Of a stretch of 64,000 bases of DNA, positions 25,140 through 33,923 are shown piece after piece. Numbering within the stretch: the first letter of the stretch is position 1; every line of letters begins with the position of its first letter. Source of the stretch: Gemmatimonadota bacterium (GTDB taxonomy: Bacteria > Gemmatimonadota > Gemmatimonadetes > Gemmatimonadales > GWC2-71-9); the NCBI GenBank assembly GCA_003222135.1, contig QHUM01000053.1:1-64000 (forward strand), written 5' to 3'. The notes beneath the pieces were generated by a model, which was not told where the DNA came from, did no database searches, and saw only the letters and a program-made list of their open reading frames with translations. The position numbers were made by a program, and so were the translations under genes.

Positions 25140-26692
25140 TCGATCGGAAGGTACACCTTGAAATTCGAGCCCACGCCGACCTGCGATTCGACCTCGATGC
25201 GCCCCCGGTGTTCCGCGATGATGCCATAGCAGATCGACAGGCCGAGACCGGTGCCGCGTCCCTGGGGCTTCGTCGTGAAGAACGGCTCGAAGATCTTCGG
25301 CAGGTCCTCCTGCTTGATGCCGATGCCGGTGTCGACGAACTCGAGCAGCACCTCGTCCCGGCGCTCCGGGTTCATCTGGCTCCGCACCGTGAGCGTGCCA
25401 CGCGAATCCATCGCGTCCATGGCGTTCAGCATCAGCGCCATGAAGCTCTGGATCAGCTTCTCCTGGTCGGCGAGCACCGCCGGCAGGCCGGCCGAGAGCT
25501 CCCGCGTCACGGTCAGCCGCTTGAAGCGTGTGTGGTGCTTGAGCAGGAACAGTGTCTGCTCGACCACCGCGTTCACGTCGACCAGCCGTTTGTCCCCCGA
25601 CCGGGACCGGGAGAAGTCGAGCAGGCTGTCGACGATGCGGCGGCAGCGCTGCACCTCCGTATCGACGATCTTCAAGTATTCCTGGTGCGCGTCGCGCTCC
25701 GGCGGCGCGAGCTCCTCACTCCGCAACGTCAGCGCTTCGCAGCAGGCCAGGATCGTCGCGAGGGGGTTGTTGATCTCGTGCATGACGCCGGCGGCGAGCT
25801 GCCCCACCGCCGCCAGCTTCTCGGTCTCGGACAGGCGCTGCTGGGCCTGGCGCCACTCGGTGATGTCTTCGCCGATGGTGATGACGTGGGAAATGTGCTG
25901 GCCATCCTGCCGCATCGGAATCTTCGTGATGCGGTAGTGGCGCGTCTCGCCGCTCGCCGCCGACTCCATCTCCACCTGCTGGATCTCGCCGGTGTCGAAC
26001 ACGCGGTCGAATTCGCGCTTCAGGAGATCGCGCGGCTGGCGGTCCAGCACCTCGAACACCTCGCGCCCCACGGCGTCCTCGCGCGAGACGCCCTGCGTGC
26101 CGGTCTCGCGCTTACGGTTCCAGGCGCGGATGCGATACCCGCGGTCGATGACGTACAAGCCGACGGGGAGGGAGTCGATGATCTGGGCCGCGAAGCTCCG
26201 CTGGGCCTCCATTTCGTGCGTGCGGAGCGCCACCTCGGACGCGAGGTCCTGCGACAGCTCCGTCGCGCCAATCATCGGCGCCAGGATACGGGCCACCACC
26301 ACGACGACGTCGTGCGCCACGCCCTCGTAGCGACCGCTGGGGATGATGACCTCGAGGGCGCCGAGCGGCTCGTCCTCGTGGATCAATGGCAGGCGCAGCA
26401 CCGAGCCCCCGGCCGTACCCTCGCGCTGGACGCCCTGGCGCACCCAGTCCGCGACCGGCGGCGAGTACCCCGGCAGGTCTGCGTCGTCGCCCGGCGTGGT
26501 GACCGGCGCGTACCGCGAGCCGTCGGGCGTGCGCAGCCACAGCCGGCAGCGCCGCAGGTTCAAACCCCGCCGCAGCGCCCCCACCACGCCGCGCAGCGCC
26601 ACCCCCGACGCCGACCCCGCCTGCAGGACCGACGCGACTTCGGCGATGACCCGGATGCCCGGGTGCTCAGTGTCGAGCTGCGGAGCGACCAT
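25136..26692 (-). CDS. Cytosolic GAF-PAS sensor histidine kinase
   Basis: A 518-aa soluble kinase without membrane helices. An N-terminal GAF-like domain (about residues 12-150) is followed by a PAS domain (about 165-290, with IDSLPVGLYVIDRGYRIRAW), a HisKA domain with LAAGVMHEINNPLATIL, and a HATPase domain (LMLNAMDAMDSRG, DTGIGI, GTGLGLSI). The HEINNP motif is the NtrB-like type. It overlaps the response regulator as ATGA. Ligand of the GAF/PAS part unknown. Confidence 0.93.
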   Translation of the reverse strand: MVAPQLDTEHPGIRVIAEVASVLQAGSASGVALRGVVGALRRGLNLRRCRLWLRTPDGSRYAPVTTPGDDADLPGYSPPVADWVRQGVQREGTAGGSVLRLPLIHEDEPLGALEVIIPSGRYEGVAHDVVVVVARILAPMIGATELSQDLASEVALRTHEMEAQRSFAAQIIDSLPVGLYVIDRGYRIRAWNRKRETGTQGVSREDAVGREVFEVLDRQPRDLLKREFDRVFDTGEIQQVEMESAASGETRHYRITKIPMRQDGQHISHVITIGEDITEWRQAQQRLSETEKLAAVGQLAAGVMHEINNPLATILACCEALTLRSEELAPPERDAHQEYLKIVDTEVQRCRRIVDSLLDFSRSRSGDKRLVDVNAVVEQTLFLLKHHTRFKRLTVTRELSAGLPAVLADQEKLIQSFMALMLNAMDAMDSRGTLTVRSQMNPERRDEVLLEFVDTGIGIKQEDLPKIFEPFFTTKPQGRGTGLGLSICYGIIAEHRGRIEVESQVGVGSNFKVYLPIE

Positions 26693-26703
26693 CGGCGGCT
26701 AAC

Positions 26704-27267
26704 CTAGGGATGGGACTCCCGACGCGCCAGCGGAGCCTCGAAGCGAATACCCAGAAAGGGGCGCACGTCGCTCGCCTGGCCGAAGAAAAACGTCGGACCG
26801 ACCAGCAGGCCGAACTGCACGCCGTCCGGGTCCCCGAACTTGAGACCCGGAAGCACGGTCAGGGCACCCCACGGCGATCCCTCGGGAAACGGCGAGCGGG
26901 CCCCGAGGTACGCGGTGCCCTCGACCGTGAGATCGACACCGACCTGGCTCTTGCTCGTCTCGGTGCCCAGATCTGCGAGCGACAAGAGACCCGTGTGCCC
27001 GCCCAGCGTCACCCCGAAGACGAAGCCGCGGGCGCCGCCGAGAATCGCGCCCTCATCGACGAACGAGCCGAGCCGCGCGCTGAGCGATGCCACGCGCAGC
27101 GGTCCGGCGCGCAGGGCGCGCGCATAGCCGATATCCGCGGCTTCGATCTGCCACCCGCCGCCCAGCGTCCCCGCGAAACCGGCCGTCCACGCGCCGCGCG
27201 CTTGGGCGCCGAGCGGCGTAGACAAAGCGCAGAGCGCCGCCGACATTGTGACCATGGACCGACGCAC
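26704..27267 (-). CDS. Hypothetical exported protein, outer-membrane-barrel-like
   Basis: A 187-aa protein of unknown function. It has a signal peptide ending STPLGAQA, alternating hydrophobic strands rich in Gly, and an ending with bulky residues (LGIRFEAPLARRESHP), which suggest a small outer-membrane barrel. GTG 27267 is chosen because AGGAG lies 7 nt upstream and gives a basic N-region (RRS). This overlaps the divergent glycosidase start by 14 bp. ATG 27255 or 27246 are alternatives. It is first in line before the GAF-PAS kinase (11-nt gap), so it may be co-transcribed with the signalling genes. Confidence 0.65.
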   Translation of the reverse strand: MRRSMVTMSAALCALSTPLGAQARGAWTAGFAGTLGGGWQIEAADIGYARALRAGPLRVASLSARLGSFVDEGAILGGARGFVFGVTLGGHTGLLSLADLGTETSKSQVGVDLTVEGTAYLGARSPFPEGSPWGALTVLPGLKFGDPDGVQFGLLVGPTFFFGQASDVRPFLGIRFEAPLARRESHP

Positions 27268-29995
27268 GTTCGTTCTCCTCACGGGTGGGGTTTCCGGACT
27301 GATCCGACCGCCGCGGCGCCGGATCGCCCAATTGGCGGGCGTGGGGCGCTTGAAGTTCGAGCTCGACGAGGAGCGGCGCTGGTCCCTGTGGTACTACGGC
27401 GACGGACCGCCCGTTCCTTTGATCAAGGCCGCGGTCGTCGGTGCGCGGGTAGGCGACCAGTGGATCACGCTCGCCGACCTGCAAGATAGCACGGTTGGAA
27501 GCCGCAAGCCGCCAGGCGGCGAGGCCGTCGTCGTGCGGGGCCGCGCGGCCGGCGTGTTCCTCGAAGCCGAGTTCCTGTCCGCCAATGAAGCGGAAGGCGG
27601 GGCGTCCCGGGCCGCGGTCTCGGTCACCATCTACCCCGACCGCTACCTCCCCACCGTGAAAGGCATCCGGTTCTTCCAGGCCCCGGAAGCCGCCGTGCTC
27701 GCCGGCGATGCGCCGCTCGTCGCGCTCGTCAACGGCTATCACTCCTGGAGCGCCTGCCGGGTGGTACCGGCGTCGGCGACACCCGAAGACGGGCTCGTGA
27801 GTCACGGCGCGCTCGGGTTGACGCGCGGCAGCCGCGCGCTGGCGCTCGCGTTCGATCCTGGCGAGCCAGGCGAAGCAACGGTGCAGCTCTCACGGGAGGG
27901 ACTGGAGGCCGGGAGCGCGTGGCTCCCCACCCGACCGCTCCGCCCCGAGGGCGATACGTCCCGCATGCGATTGTGCTTCCAGCCGTCCGGTGATGGTCTC
28001 GACGCGCTGACGGCACTGTTCGTCCCATCCTCGCCCGTGGACCGCGAGCGGCTCGCGTCCGAAACGGCACCCGCGGGATGGTGCAGCTGGTACGAGTTGC
28101 TCGGCCACGTGAGCGAGCCGGACGTGATCGCCAACCTGGAGTACTGCGCCGCGAACTTCGACCGTCGGTTCTTCCGCTACATCCAGCTCGACGACGGCTA
28201 TCAGAAGGCGACCGGAGATTGGGACACGAACGCGAAGTTCCCTCGCGGACACCGTTGGCTCACCGACCAGATCCACGCCAAGGGATTCAAGGCGGGTCTG
28301 TGGATGGCTCCGTTCGCGGTGGCGGAGCGCTCGGGCGTTCCGGGCGCACATCCCGACTGGCTGCTGCGACGCGCCGACACCCCGATCGTGTGGGACACTC
28401 GGGACGACTGGGGCGGCAAGGTCTACTCGCTGGACGCCGCCCACCCCCAGGTGCAGCAGTGGCTGTTCGATCTGGCGCGCCGCGCGGTACAGGAGTGGGG
28501 GTACGATTACCTGAAGATCGATTTCCTGCTCTGGGCCACGGCCGGCGACGCTCACTACGGCGGGTTGACGCACGCCGAAGCCTATCGCAAGGGACTGGGC
28601 GCGATCCGCGAGGGCATGGGGACCGAGACATTTCTGCTGGGGTGCGGCGCTCCCTTGCAACACGCGGTGGGCTACGTGAACGGGATGCGCATCGGCCCGG
28701 ACGTGGAGGCGAGTTGGGGCGGCATCCAAGCGCCGGCCCGCGCCGCGGGGTTCCGCAGCTTCTACCACCGGTCCGCCTGGTTGAACGATCCCGATTGTCT
28801 CGTGGTGCGGCCACCCCTCTCCGCGGCCGAAGCGCAGGTCTGGACCGCGATCGTGGCGCTCTCCGGGGGCGTGACCGTCCTATCGGACAACCTCCCCAAG
28901 CTCCCGCCCGACCGGCTGTCGCTGCTGCAGCGCGCCATCCCGGCGGCCCCGGTGGCCGGCCGCCCACGCAGCACCGCCACCGTCGCACGCGAGGTGGCAC
29001 CGGCGATCGTCGTGGGGGACGACGTCTACGCGATCGGCGGGCCGTGGCGGCTCCGCACGGGCGATGATCCCCGCTACGCGACTCGTGAGTTCGACGAGGA
29101 TGCGTGGGAAACCGTTGCGGTGCCCAAGCCGTGGGAGGAAGCCGGCCACCCGGACTACGACGGCTACGCGTGGTACCGGACGCGGTTCTCTCTGCCGCCC
29201 GCCCCTCGAGGGCGGTCAGTATCCCTGGAGCTCGGGAAGATCGACGACGCGGACGAGACATTCCTGAATGGGGTGAAGCTCGGGCAGACGGGCGCCTTCC
29301 CGCCGAATTACCGGAGCGAGTGGCAGGCGTACCGTCGCTATCGCGTCCCGGTCGACGCGCTCAACTGGGGCGGCGAGAACGTGCTCGCGGTCCGGGTCTA
29401 CGACGGGGGCGGCGCCGGAGGGATCTGGAGCGTGCGCCGCGACGCACCGCCGGCTCAGTGGGTCGTCGAGGGAGCGCCGCGTTGGTGGACCGTGGCGCTC
29501 ATCAATTGGGACGATGAGCCGCGCCAGCTGAGCGTGCCGCTCGGCACGCTCGGGATCACTGGCGCGAAGTTCGACGCCTACGACGTGTGGCGCGACGCGC
29601 CCCTCGTCGTCCCGAAGGACGTGCTGGCGGCGACGCTCGAGCCCCACAGCACGCTCACGGTGGCGCTGCGCGCCGCGGCCGCACATCCGCAGGTGGTCGG
29701 TACGACGCGGCACATCGTGCAGGGCGCCGTGGACATCGCAGACGAGACATGGGACGTCACGGCGCGCACGCTCAAGGCCCGGTCGGTGAACCTGGACAGC
29801 CGGGCGTACGTCGTAACCGTGTCAGTGCCAAGGGGGTTCAGGCCAGGCACGTGCAAGGCGGACGTTCCATGTACCGTGAAGAGTCCCCAGAGCGGGCATG
29901 CGGTTCTGGAATGGGCAGCCGGCGGAGACGGGCGGGACATCCACTGGGAATTGAGCTTCAGGGCGGCGGCGGCAACCAGGAAAGGCAAAGGCTAG
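27254..29995 (+). CDS. GH36-like alpha-galactosidase-type glycosidase with inserted jelly-roll domain
   Basis: A large glycosidase (913 aa) with a possible export signal (MDRRTFVLLTGGVSGL). An N-terminal beta domain (to about residue 270) precedes a TIM barrel with GWCSWYELLGHVSEP, YIQLDDGYQ, the probable nucleophile Asp in YDYLKIDFLLW and the probable acid/base Asp in RIGPDVEASW. After the barrel, about residues 595-720 form a galactose-binding jelly-roll like the GH2 N-domain (DYDGYAWYRTRFSLP). A beta C-domain follows. No clear ribosome site precedes ATG 27254. It converges with an ABC sugar importer, suggesting joint use of an alpha-linked glycan. GH31/GH27 relatives are less likely. Confidence 0.85.
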   Translation: MDRRTFVLLTGGVSGLIRPPRRRIAQLAGVGRLKFELDEERRWSLWYYGDGPPVPLIKAAVVGARVGDQWITLADLQDSTVGSRKPPGGEAVVVRGRAAGVFLEAEFLSANEAEGGASRAAVSVTIYPDRYLPTVKGIRFFQAPEAAVLAGDAPLVALVNGYHSWSACRVVPASATPEDGLVSHGALGLTRGSRALALAFDPGEPGEATVQLSREGLEAGSAWLPTRPLRPEGDTSRMRLCFQPSGDGLDALTALFVPSSPVDRERLASETAPAGWCSWYELLGHVSEPDVIANLEYCAANFDRRFFRYIQLDDGYQKATGDWDTNAKFPRGHRWLTDQIHAKGFKAGLWMAPFAVAERSGVPGAHPDWLLRRADTPIVWDTRDDWGGKVYSLDAAHPQVQQWLFDLARRAVQEWGYDYLKIDFLLWATAGDAHYGGLTHAEAYRKGLGAIREGMGTETFLLGCGAPLQHAVGYVNGMRIGPDVEASWGGIQAPARAAGFRSFYHRSAWLNDPDCLVVRPPLSAAEAQVWTAIVALSGGVTVLSDNLPKLPPDRLSLLQRAIPAAPVAGRPRSTATVAREVAPAIVVGDDVYAIGGPWRLRTGDDPRYATREFDEDAWETVAVPKPWEEAGHPDYDGYAWYRTRFSLPPAPRGRSVSLELGKIDDADETFLNGVKLGQTGAFPPNYRSEWQAYRRYRVPVDALNWGGENVLAVRVYDGGGAGGIWSVRRDAPPAQWVVEGAPRWWTVALINWDDEPRQLSVPLGTLGITGAKFDAYDVWRDAPLVVPKDVLAATLEPHSTLTVALRAAAAHPQVVGTTRHIVQGAVDIADETWDVTARTLKARSVNLDSRAYVVTVSVPRGFRPGTCKADVPCTVKSPQSGHAVLEWAAGGDGRDIHWELSFRAAAATRKGKG

Positions 29996-29996
29996 A

Positions 29997-30815
29997 CTAT
30001 TTCGGTCCTGTCAGCTCAATCCCTCGAATGAAGTACTTCTGCGCCACGAAGTAGAAAACGAGCAACGGGACCACCGCCGTCACTGCCACCGCCATCTGGT
30101 ACGGCCAGTTCGTGGAGTACAACCCGTGAAAGCTCGCGATCCCGACTTCGACCATGCTCATCTCGGCCGACCGCGTCGCGATGAGCGGCCAGAGAAAGCT
30201 CTTCCACTGGTCCGCGAAAGCGATCACGGCGAGCGTAGCGAGCGCGGGCTTTGAGAGCGGCAGCACGACGCGCCAGAACACGGTCCACTCACCAGCGCCG
30301 TCGAGCCGCGCGGCATCCTCCAAGTCGCGGGGAATGGTGAGGAAGCACTGCCGCAGCAGAAAGATCCCCCACACGGAGACGAGCTCGGTCGAGATCAGCC
30401 CCGTATACGAATCCACCCAGCCGAGGGCATTGATGATCAAGAAGCGTGGAACGAGGAGCACCACTACGGGCACCATGAGCACCGACAGATAGAGGAAGAA
30501 GACTCGGTCGCGCCCCGGAAAACGCAGGCGGGCGAAGGCGTACGCGGCCATGGCGCTCGTCGCGACCTGCCCGACGACGACGCACGCGGCGACGATAGCG
30601 GTGTTCAGGAAAAACCGGCCGAACGGCAGCGCCGTCAGCGCGACAGCGAAGTTCTCCGGGTGGGGCCTCGCCGGCAGGAGCGGCGGCGGGTAGCGCAGCA
30701 CCTCGAACTCGTCCATCAGCGCCGTAGCAATCATATAAAGGAATGGCGCGATCGTGGCGGCCGCGAGCAGCGCCACAAGCACGCCCGCCAGGACCCGGCG
30801 TCCCACCCTACGCAT
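29997..30815 (-). CDS. ABC sugar transporter permease, MalG/UgpE type
   Basis: A 272-aa inner-membrane permease with six helices. The ABC-contact loop reads EDAARLDGAGEWTVFWRVVLP, matching the EAA...G motif. Pairs with the larger permease upstream, whose stop it overlaps by 8 bp (ATGCGTAG). Ends 1 nt from the stop of the convergent glycosidase. Confidence 0.95.
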   Translation of the reverse strand: MRRVGRRVLAGVLVALLAAATIAPFLYMIATALMDEFEVLRYPPPLLPARPHPENFAVALTALPFGRFFLNTAIVAACVVVGQVATSAMAAYAFARLRFPGRDRVFFLYLSVLMVPVVVLLVPRFLIINALGWVDSYTGLISTELVSVWGIFLLRQCFLTIPRDLEDAARLDGAGEWTVFWRVVLPLSKPALATLAVIAFADQWKSFLWPLIATRSAEMSMVEVGIASFHGLYSTNWPYQMAVAVTAVVPLLVFYFVAQKYFIRGIELTGPK

Positions 30816-32646
30816 AGTCCGCCCGCTTTCCCAGCAGCATAGGCTGCGCCCGCGTCACGCCGAACAGCACGACGAACAGCAGCAGCGATAACGCGCTCGC
30901 GTAGCCGAACTGCAGGAACTCCCACCCCGTCTGGTAGATGCGGTACGCGATCACGTCCGTAGCGTGCAGCGGGCCGCCGTCGGTGAGCAGGTAGATGTAG
31001 GTGAAGACCTGGAACGAACCGATGACCCCGGTCACCAGCACGAACAGCGTCACGGGCCGGAGTAGCGGAAGGGTGATCCGGCGGAAGCGCTGCCACGCGC
31101 TCGCCCCATCGACCCGGGCGGCATCGAGGTACGCCCGTGGCACGCCTTGCAGCCCGGCCAGGAACACGGTCATCTGGTAGCCGAGCTGTACCCACACCGA
31201 TACGATCATCACGGCAACGAGCGCCGTGCGCGGGCTGCCCAGCCAATCCACGGGCCGCAGCCCCAGCGCCGACACGAGGTGGTTGATCACGCCGATGTCG
31301 GGCTGATACATCCACTGCCACACGAGCGTGATGGCCACCACAGAGGAGATGTAGGGCAGGAAGAAGATCGTGCGCGCCACGCGCACGGCCCACGACTGCC
31401 GGTTCAACGCCAGGGCCGCGCCGAGCGACAGGATCATCGACACGGGCACGTACAGCGCGTACAGCACCGTGTTGCGGAGCGAGACCCACACCAGCGGATC
31501 GTGGACCATCCGCCCCAAATTCGCGAGCCCGACGAACGGCCGCGCCGGGTCGACGAGGGTCCAGCGGTGCACCGACAGGTACAGGACGAACAGCATCGGC
31601 GCGAAGGAGAAGACGCCGAGGTGGAGCGCCGAGGGGGCGAGAAAGCCCCACGCCGCCACCGTCTCCCGCTGGCGCTGCGGGCGGGCCGCCCCGCGCTCGC
31701 CCCACGCCGCCAGCGCGACGGCGCACGGCCCGAGCAGCGCCAGACAGACGGCCACCGCCACCCAGCCCGCCATCCAGCCCTCCCCCTCTCCCGGGGCGGT
31801 GCGCAGCTCGGCCCAACGGCCCGGTGCGAGGCGCACGGTGACGGCCGCGCGCGCCGTCCCCGCCACCATCCCTCGCCAGGGCGCGCTCGCGGCGCTGTCT
31901 GCCGGCAACAGCTCAGTGCCGGGCGCAATCGGGGCGAGCGCGGCGAGCGAGAACCGCAGCTCGGGCAGTCGTACCACTGCCTCCTGCATCAGCAGCCGGG
32001 TATCCCCGAGCCACCGATCGGTCGCATCCTGCGTGACGGCCCGGATGTCGCCGTAGGCCGCGAGCCCGAAGACCGTCGCCGCCGCCGCGAACCACCTGAT
32101 CGCCCGACGCGACCGCCCGGGTGCGCCGCCCAGCGTGGCGGCGGCAAGCGCGCCGGCCGCTAAGCTCGGCAGCACGGCGAGCGCGCTGCGCCAGGAAAGC
32201 CAGGCGGCGCCTGCCGGCCACGCCGCCACCACGCCCACCACGTCCCACCCGTCGCGATCGAACAGCGGCGCCAGGGTGGCGGCGCCGTCCGACCGCGCCG
32301 TGGCGTGGCGGCGCAGCCGGTCGAACTGGGCCGGTGAGAGCGGTCGCGCCGTGGCGTGCAGCAGCGGGGCGGTGCCGTGATAGACCTCGAGCTGCGCGGC
32401 GAACCCCGGCAGGCCGTCGAGCGCCCGCGTCTCGATGAGCAACCGGGGCAGGTCGTAGTCGGCACTCCCTCGCGACGGGGGCGCAACGAGCGCGAGATAG
32501 CGGGCCGTAGCCCCGGCGACCCGTCGCGCAAGTGCGTGCTCGGCCCGGTCGCTCGCCCAGCGCACGGCGACGAGCACGAGCACGCTGCTCGCGACTACCG
32601 CGATGCCCGCACCGCTGCGCCACCGTCCCCCCGTTGCGGCGCTCAC
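30808..32646 (-). CDS. ABC sugar transporter permease, MalF/UgpA type, with sensor-like N-terminal extension
   Basis: A 612-aa permease, about twice the usual length. The last 270 residues are a normal six-helix MalF-type core (from AAWGFLAPSALHLGVF on) with the ABC-contact loop YLDAARVDGASAWQRF and RITLPLLRP. The first 330 residues hold about four extra helices (near 14-30, 160-185, 195-213 and 308-333) separated by two polar segments of about 130 and 90 residues, as in extracytoplasmic sensory domains. GTG 32646 forms a GTGA overlap with the binding-protein stop and starts just before the first extra helix. The extension is in frame with no stop, so a fusion is real unless assembly error. 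Its function is unknown. Confidence 0.88.
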   Translation of the reverse strand: MSAATGGRWRSGAGIAVVASSVLVLVAVRWASDRAEHALARRVAGATARYLALVAPPSRGSADYDLPRLLIETRALDGLPGFAAQLEVYHGTAPLLHATARPLSPAQFDRLRRHATARSDGAATLAPLFDRDGWDVVGVVAAWPAGAAWLSWRSALAVLPSLAAGALAAATLGGAPGRSRRAIRWFAAAATVFGLAAYGDIRAVTQDATDRWLGDTRLLMQEAVVRLPELRFSLAALAPIAPGTELLPADSAASAPWRGMVAGTARAAVTVRLAPGRWAELRTAPGEGEGWMAGWVAVAVCLALLGPCAVALAAWGERGAARPQRQRETVAAWGFLAPSALHLGVFSFAPMLFVLYLSVHRWTLVDPARPFVGLANLGRMVHDPLVWVSLRNTVLYALYVPVSMILSLGAALALNRQSWAVRVARTIFFLPYISSVVAITLVWQWMYQPDIGVINHLVSALGLRPVDWLGSPRTALVAVMIVSVWVQLGYQMTVFLAGLQGVPRAYLDAARVDGASAWQRFRRITLPLLRPVTLFVLVTGVIGSFQVFTYIYLLTDGGPLHATDVIAYRIYQTGWEFLQFGYASALSLLLFVVLFGVTRAQPMLLGKRADYA

Positions 32647-33923
32647 CGGGTCGCGCCCAGCACGCGATCGAGCGCGCGCGCAGACGCATGCGCCGCCGCC
32701 GCCGCATCGGCGCCCGCCAGCGCGATGCGGTCCAGCAGATCGGGAAGGACGGCCTCGACCTCCCGCCAGCGCTCGATCCGTGCGCCCCATGCCACCCGCC
32801 CGGCAGCCGCGGCCCGCACGAATGCCGCTTCCCACCCCAGTGTGTCGCCGGCGACGAGCGCCTGCGTGGCGGTCGTCATGGCCGGGAGCTCGAGCCCAGC
32901 CTCGCCCCGCGCGGCGTCCGCGAGTGAGTCGGTGAGATACGCGGCGAGCTCGATCGAGAGCTTGCGTCGCGTGGCCATCGCGGGCACCGCGTAGCCGGAG
33001 GCGTAGATCACCGTCACGGGGCGAGCGCCCGCGCGATGGGGGATCACCACGAATCCGACACGCAAGCGGCCGGTGGCGACGTACGGACGAAGCCGAGGCA
33101 CCCAGAAATGGCCCGTGGTCATCATGGCCACGCGGCCGCTGTTGAAGAGGCGAAAATCGTCGCCGACCGACGGGAGCTGGTTGTGGGTCCGGGGGGCGAT
33201 GCCCTGCGTGGTCATCCATGCGGTATACCAACGGATCGCTTCGATCGTGGCGGGCGCGTCGAGACACCCGCTCGCCCGTCGGCCGTCGGAGCAGAGCACG
33301 TCCCCCCCGCCTGCCCACACCCAGGGGATCCAGAGGAAGGGGCGCCGATCGACATAGGTCCCCCATTGGTCGATCGTCCCGTCGCCATCCGTGTCACGCG
33401 TCAGCTGCTTGGCGATCCGCAGGAAGTCGTCCCACGTCCAGTCGTCTGTGGGATAGGGAATCCGGGCCCGGTCGAACAGATCCTTGTTGTAGACGACGAC
33501 GATCGGCGTGTACCCCCGGGGGAGGGCGTACACCCCGTTGCCGCGGCTGAAAACCGCAAGCACCCTCTGGTCGAGACACCCGACGTCCACGCCGGCGCGC
33601 GTCAGGTAGGGCGCGAGGTCCAGCACGACGCCGCGGTTCACCAGCGCGGGGACGTCGCTGTTGTCGAGCAGGAACACATCGGGGGGAGCGCCGGCAGCCA
33701 TCGACGTGAGCAGGCGCTCGCGATACTGCGCCTGGTAGACGGCAGCGTTCTGCTGCACGATCCGGACGCCGGGGTTGACCGCCAGGTACGGCGCCAGCAC
33801 CCGCTGCTCGAGCCGCGCCGCGAGGTAGTCGGCTGAGTTGGCGAGCTCGAGCGTGACACGATCGCCCTCTGCCGCCGCCCCGCAGCCCCACAGCACGAGA
33901 CACGCGGCAACCCGGCGTCTCAC
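32643..33923 (-). CDS. ABC sugar-binding lipoprotein
   Basis: The solute receptor (426 aa) of the ABC importer, anchored by a lipobox (LVLWGC). The fold is the extracellular solute-binding family 1: an N-terminal lobe with ADYLAARLEQRVLAPYLAVN, the hinge element GYTPIVVVYNKDLFDRARIP, and TWDDFLRIAKQLT. The embedded DTDGDGTIDQWG is a calcium-binding-like loop also common in maltose-type receptors. GTG 33923 overlaps the ATPase stop as GTGA and gives a correct signal sequence. Ligand is unknown; the neighbouring hydrolases suggest an oligosaccharide. Confidence 0.93.
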   Translation of the reverse strand: MRRRVAACLVLWGCGAAAEGDRVTLELANSADYLAARLEQRVLAPYLAVNPGVRIVQQNAAVYQAQYRERLLTSMAAGAPPDVFLLDNSDVPALVNRGVVLDLAPYLTRAGVDVGCLDQRVLAVFSRGNGVYALPRGYTPIVVVYNKDLFDRARIPYPTDDWTWDDFLRIAKQLTRDTDGDGTIDQWGTYVDRRPFLWIPWVWAGGGDVLCSDGRRASGCLDAPATIEAIRWYTAWMTTQGIAPRTHNQLPSVGDDFRLFNSGRVAMMTTGHFWVPRLRPYVATGRLRVGFVVIPHRAGARPVTVIYASGYAVPAMATRRKLSIELAAYLTDSLADAARGEAGLELPAMTTATQALVAGDTLGWEAAFVRAAAAGRVAWGARIERWREVEAVLPDLLDRIALAGADAAAAAHASARALDRVLGATR

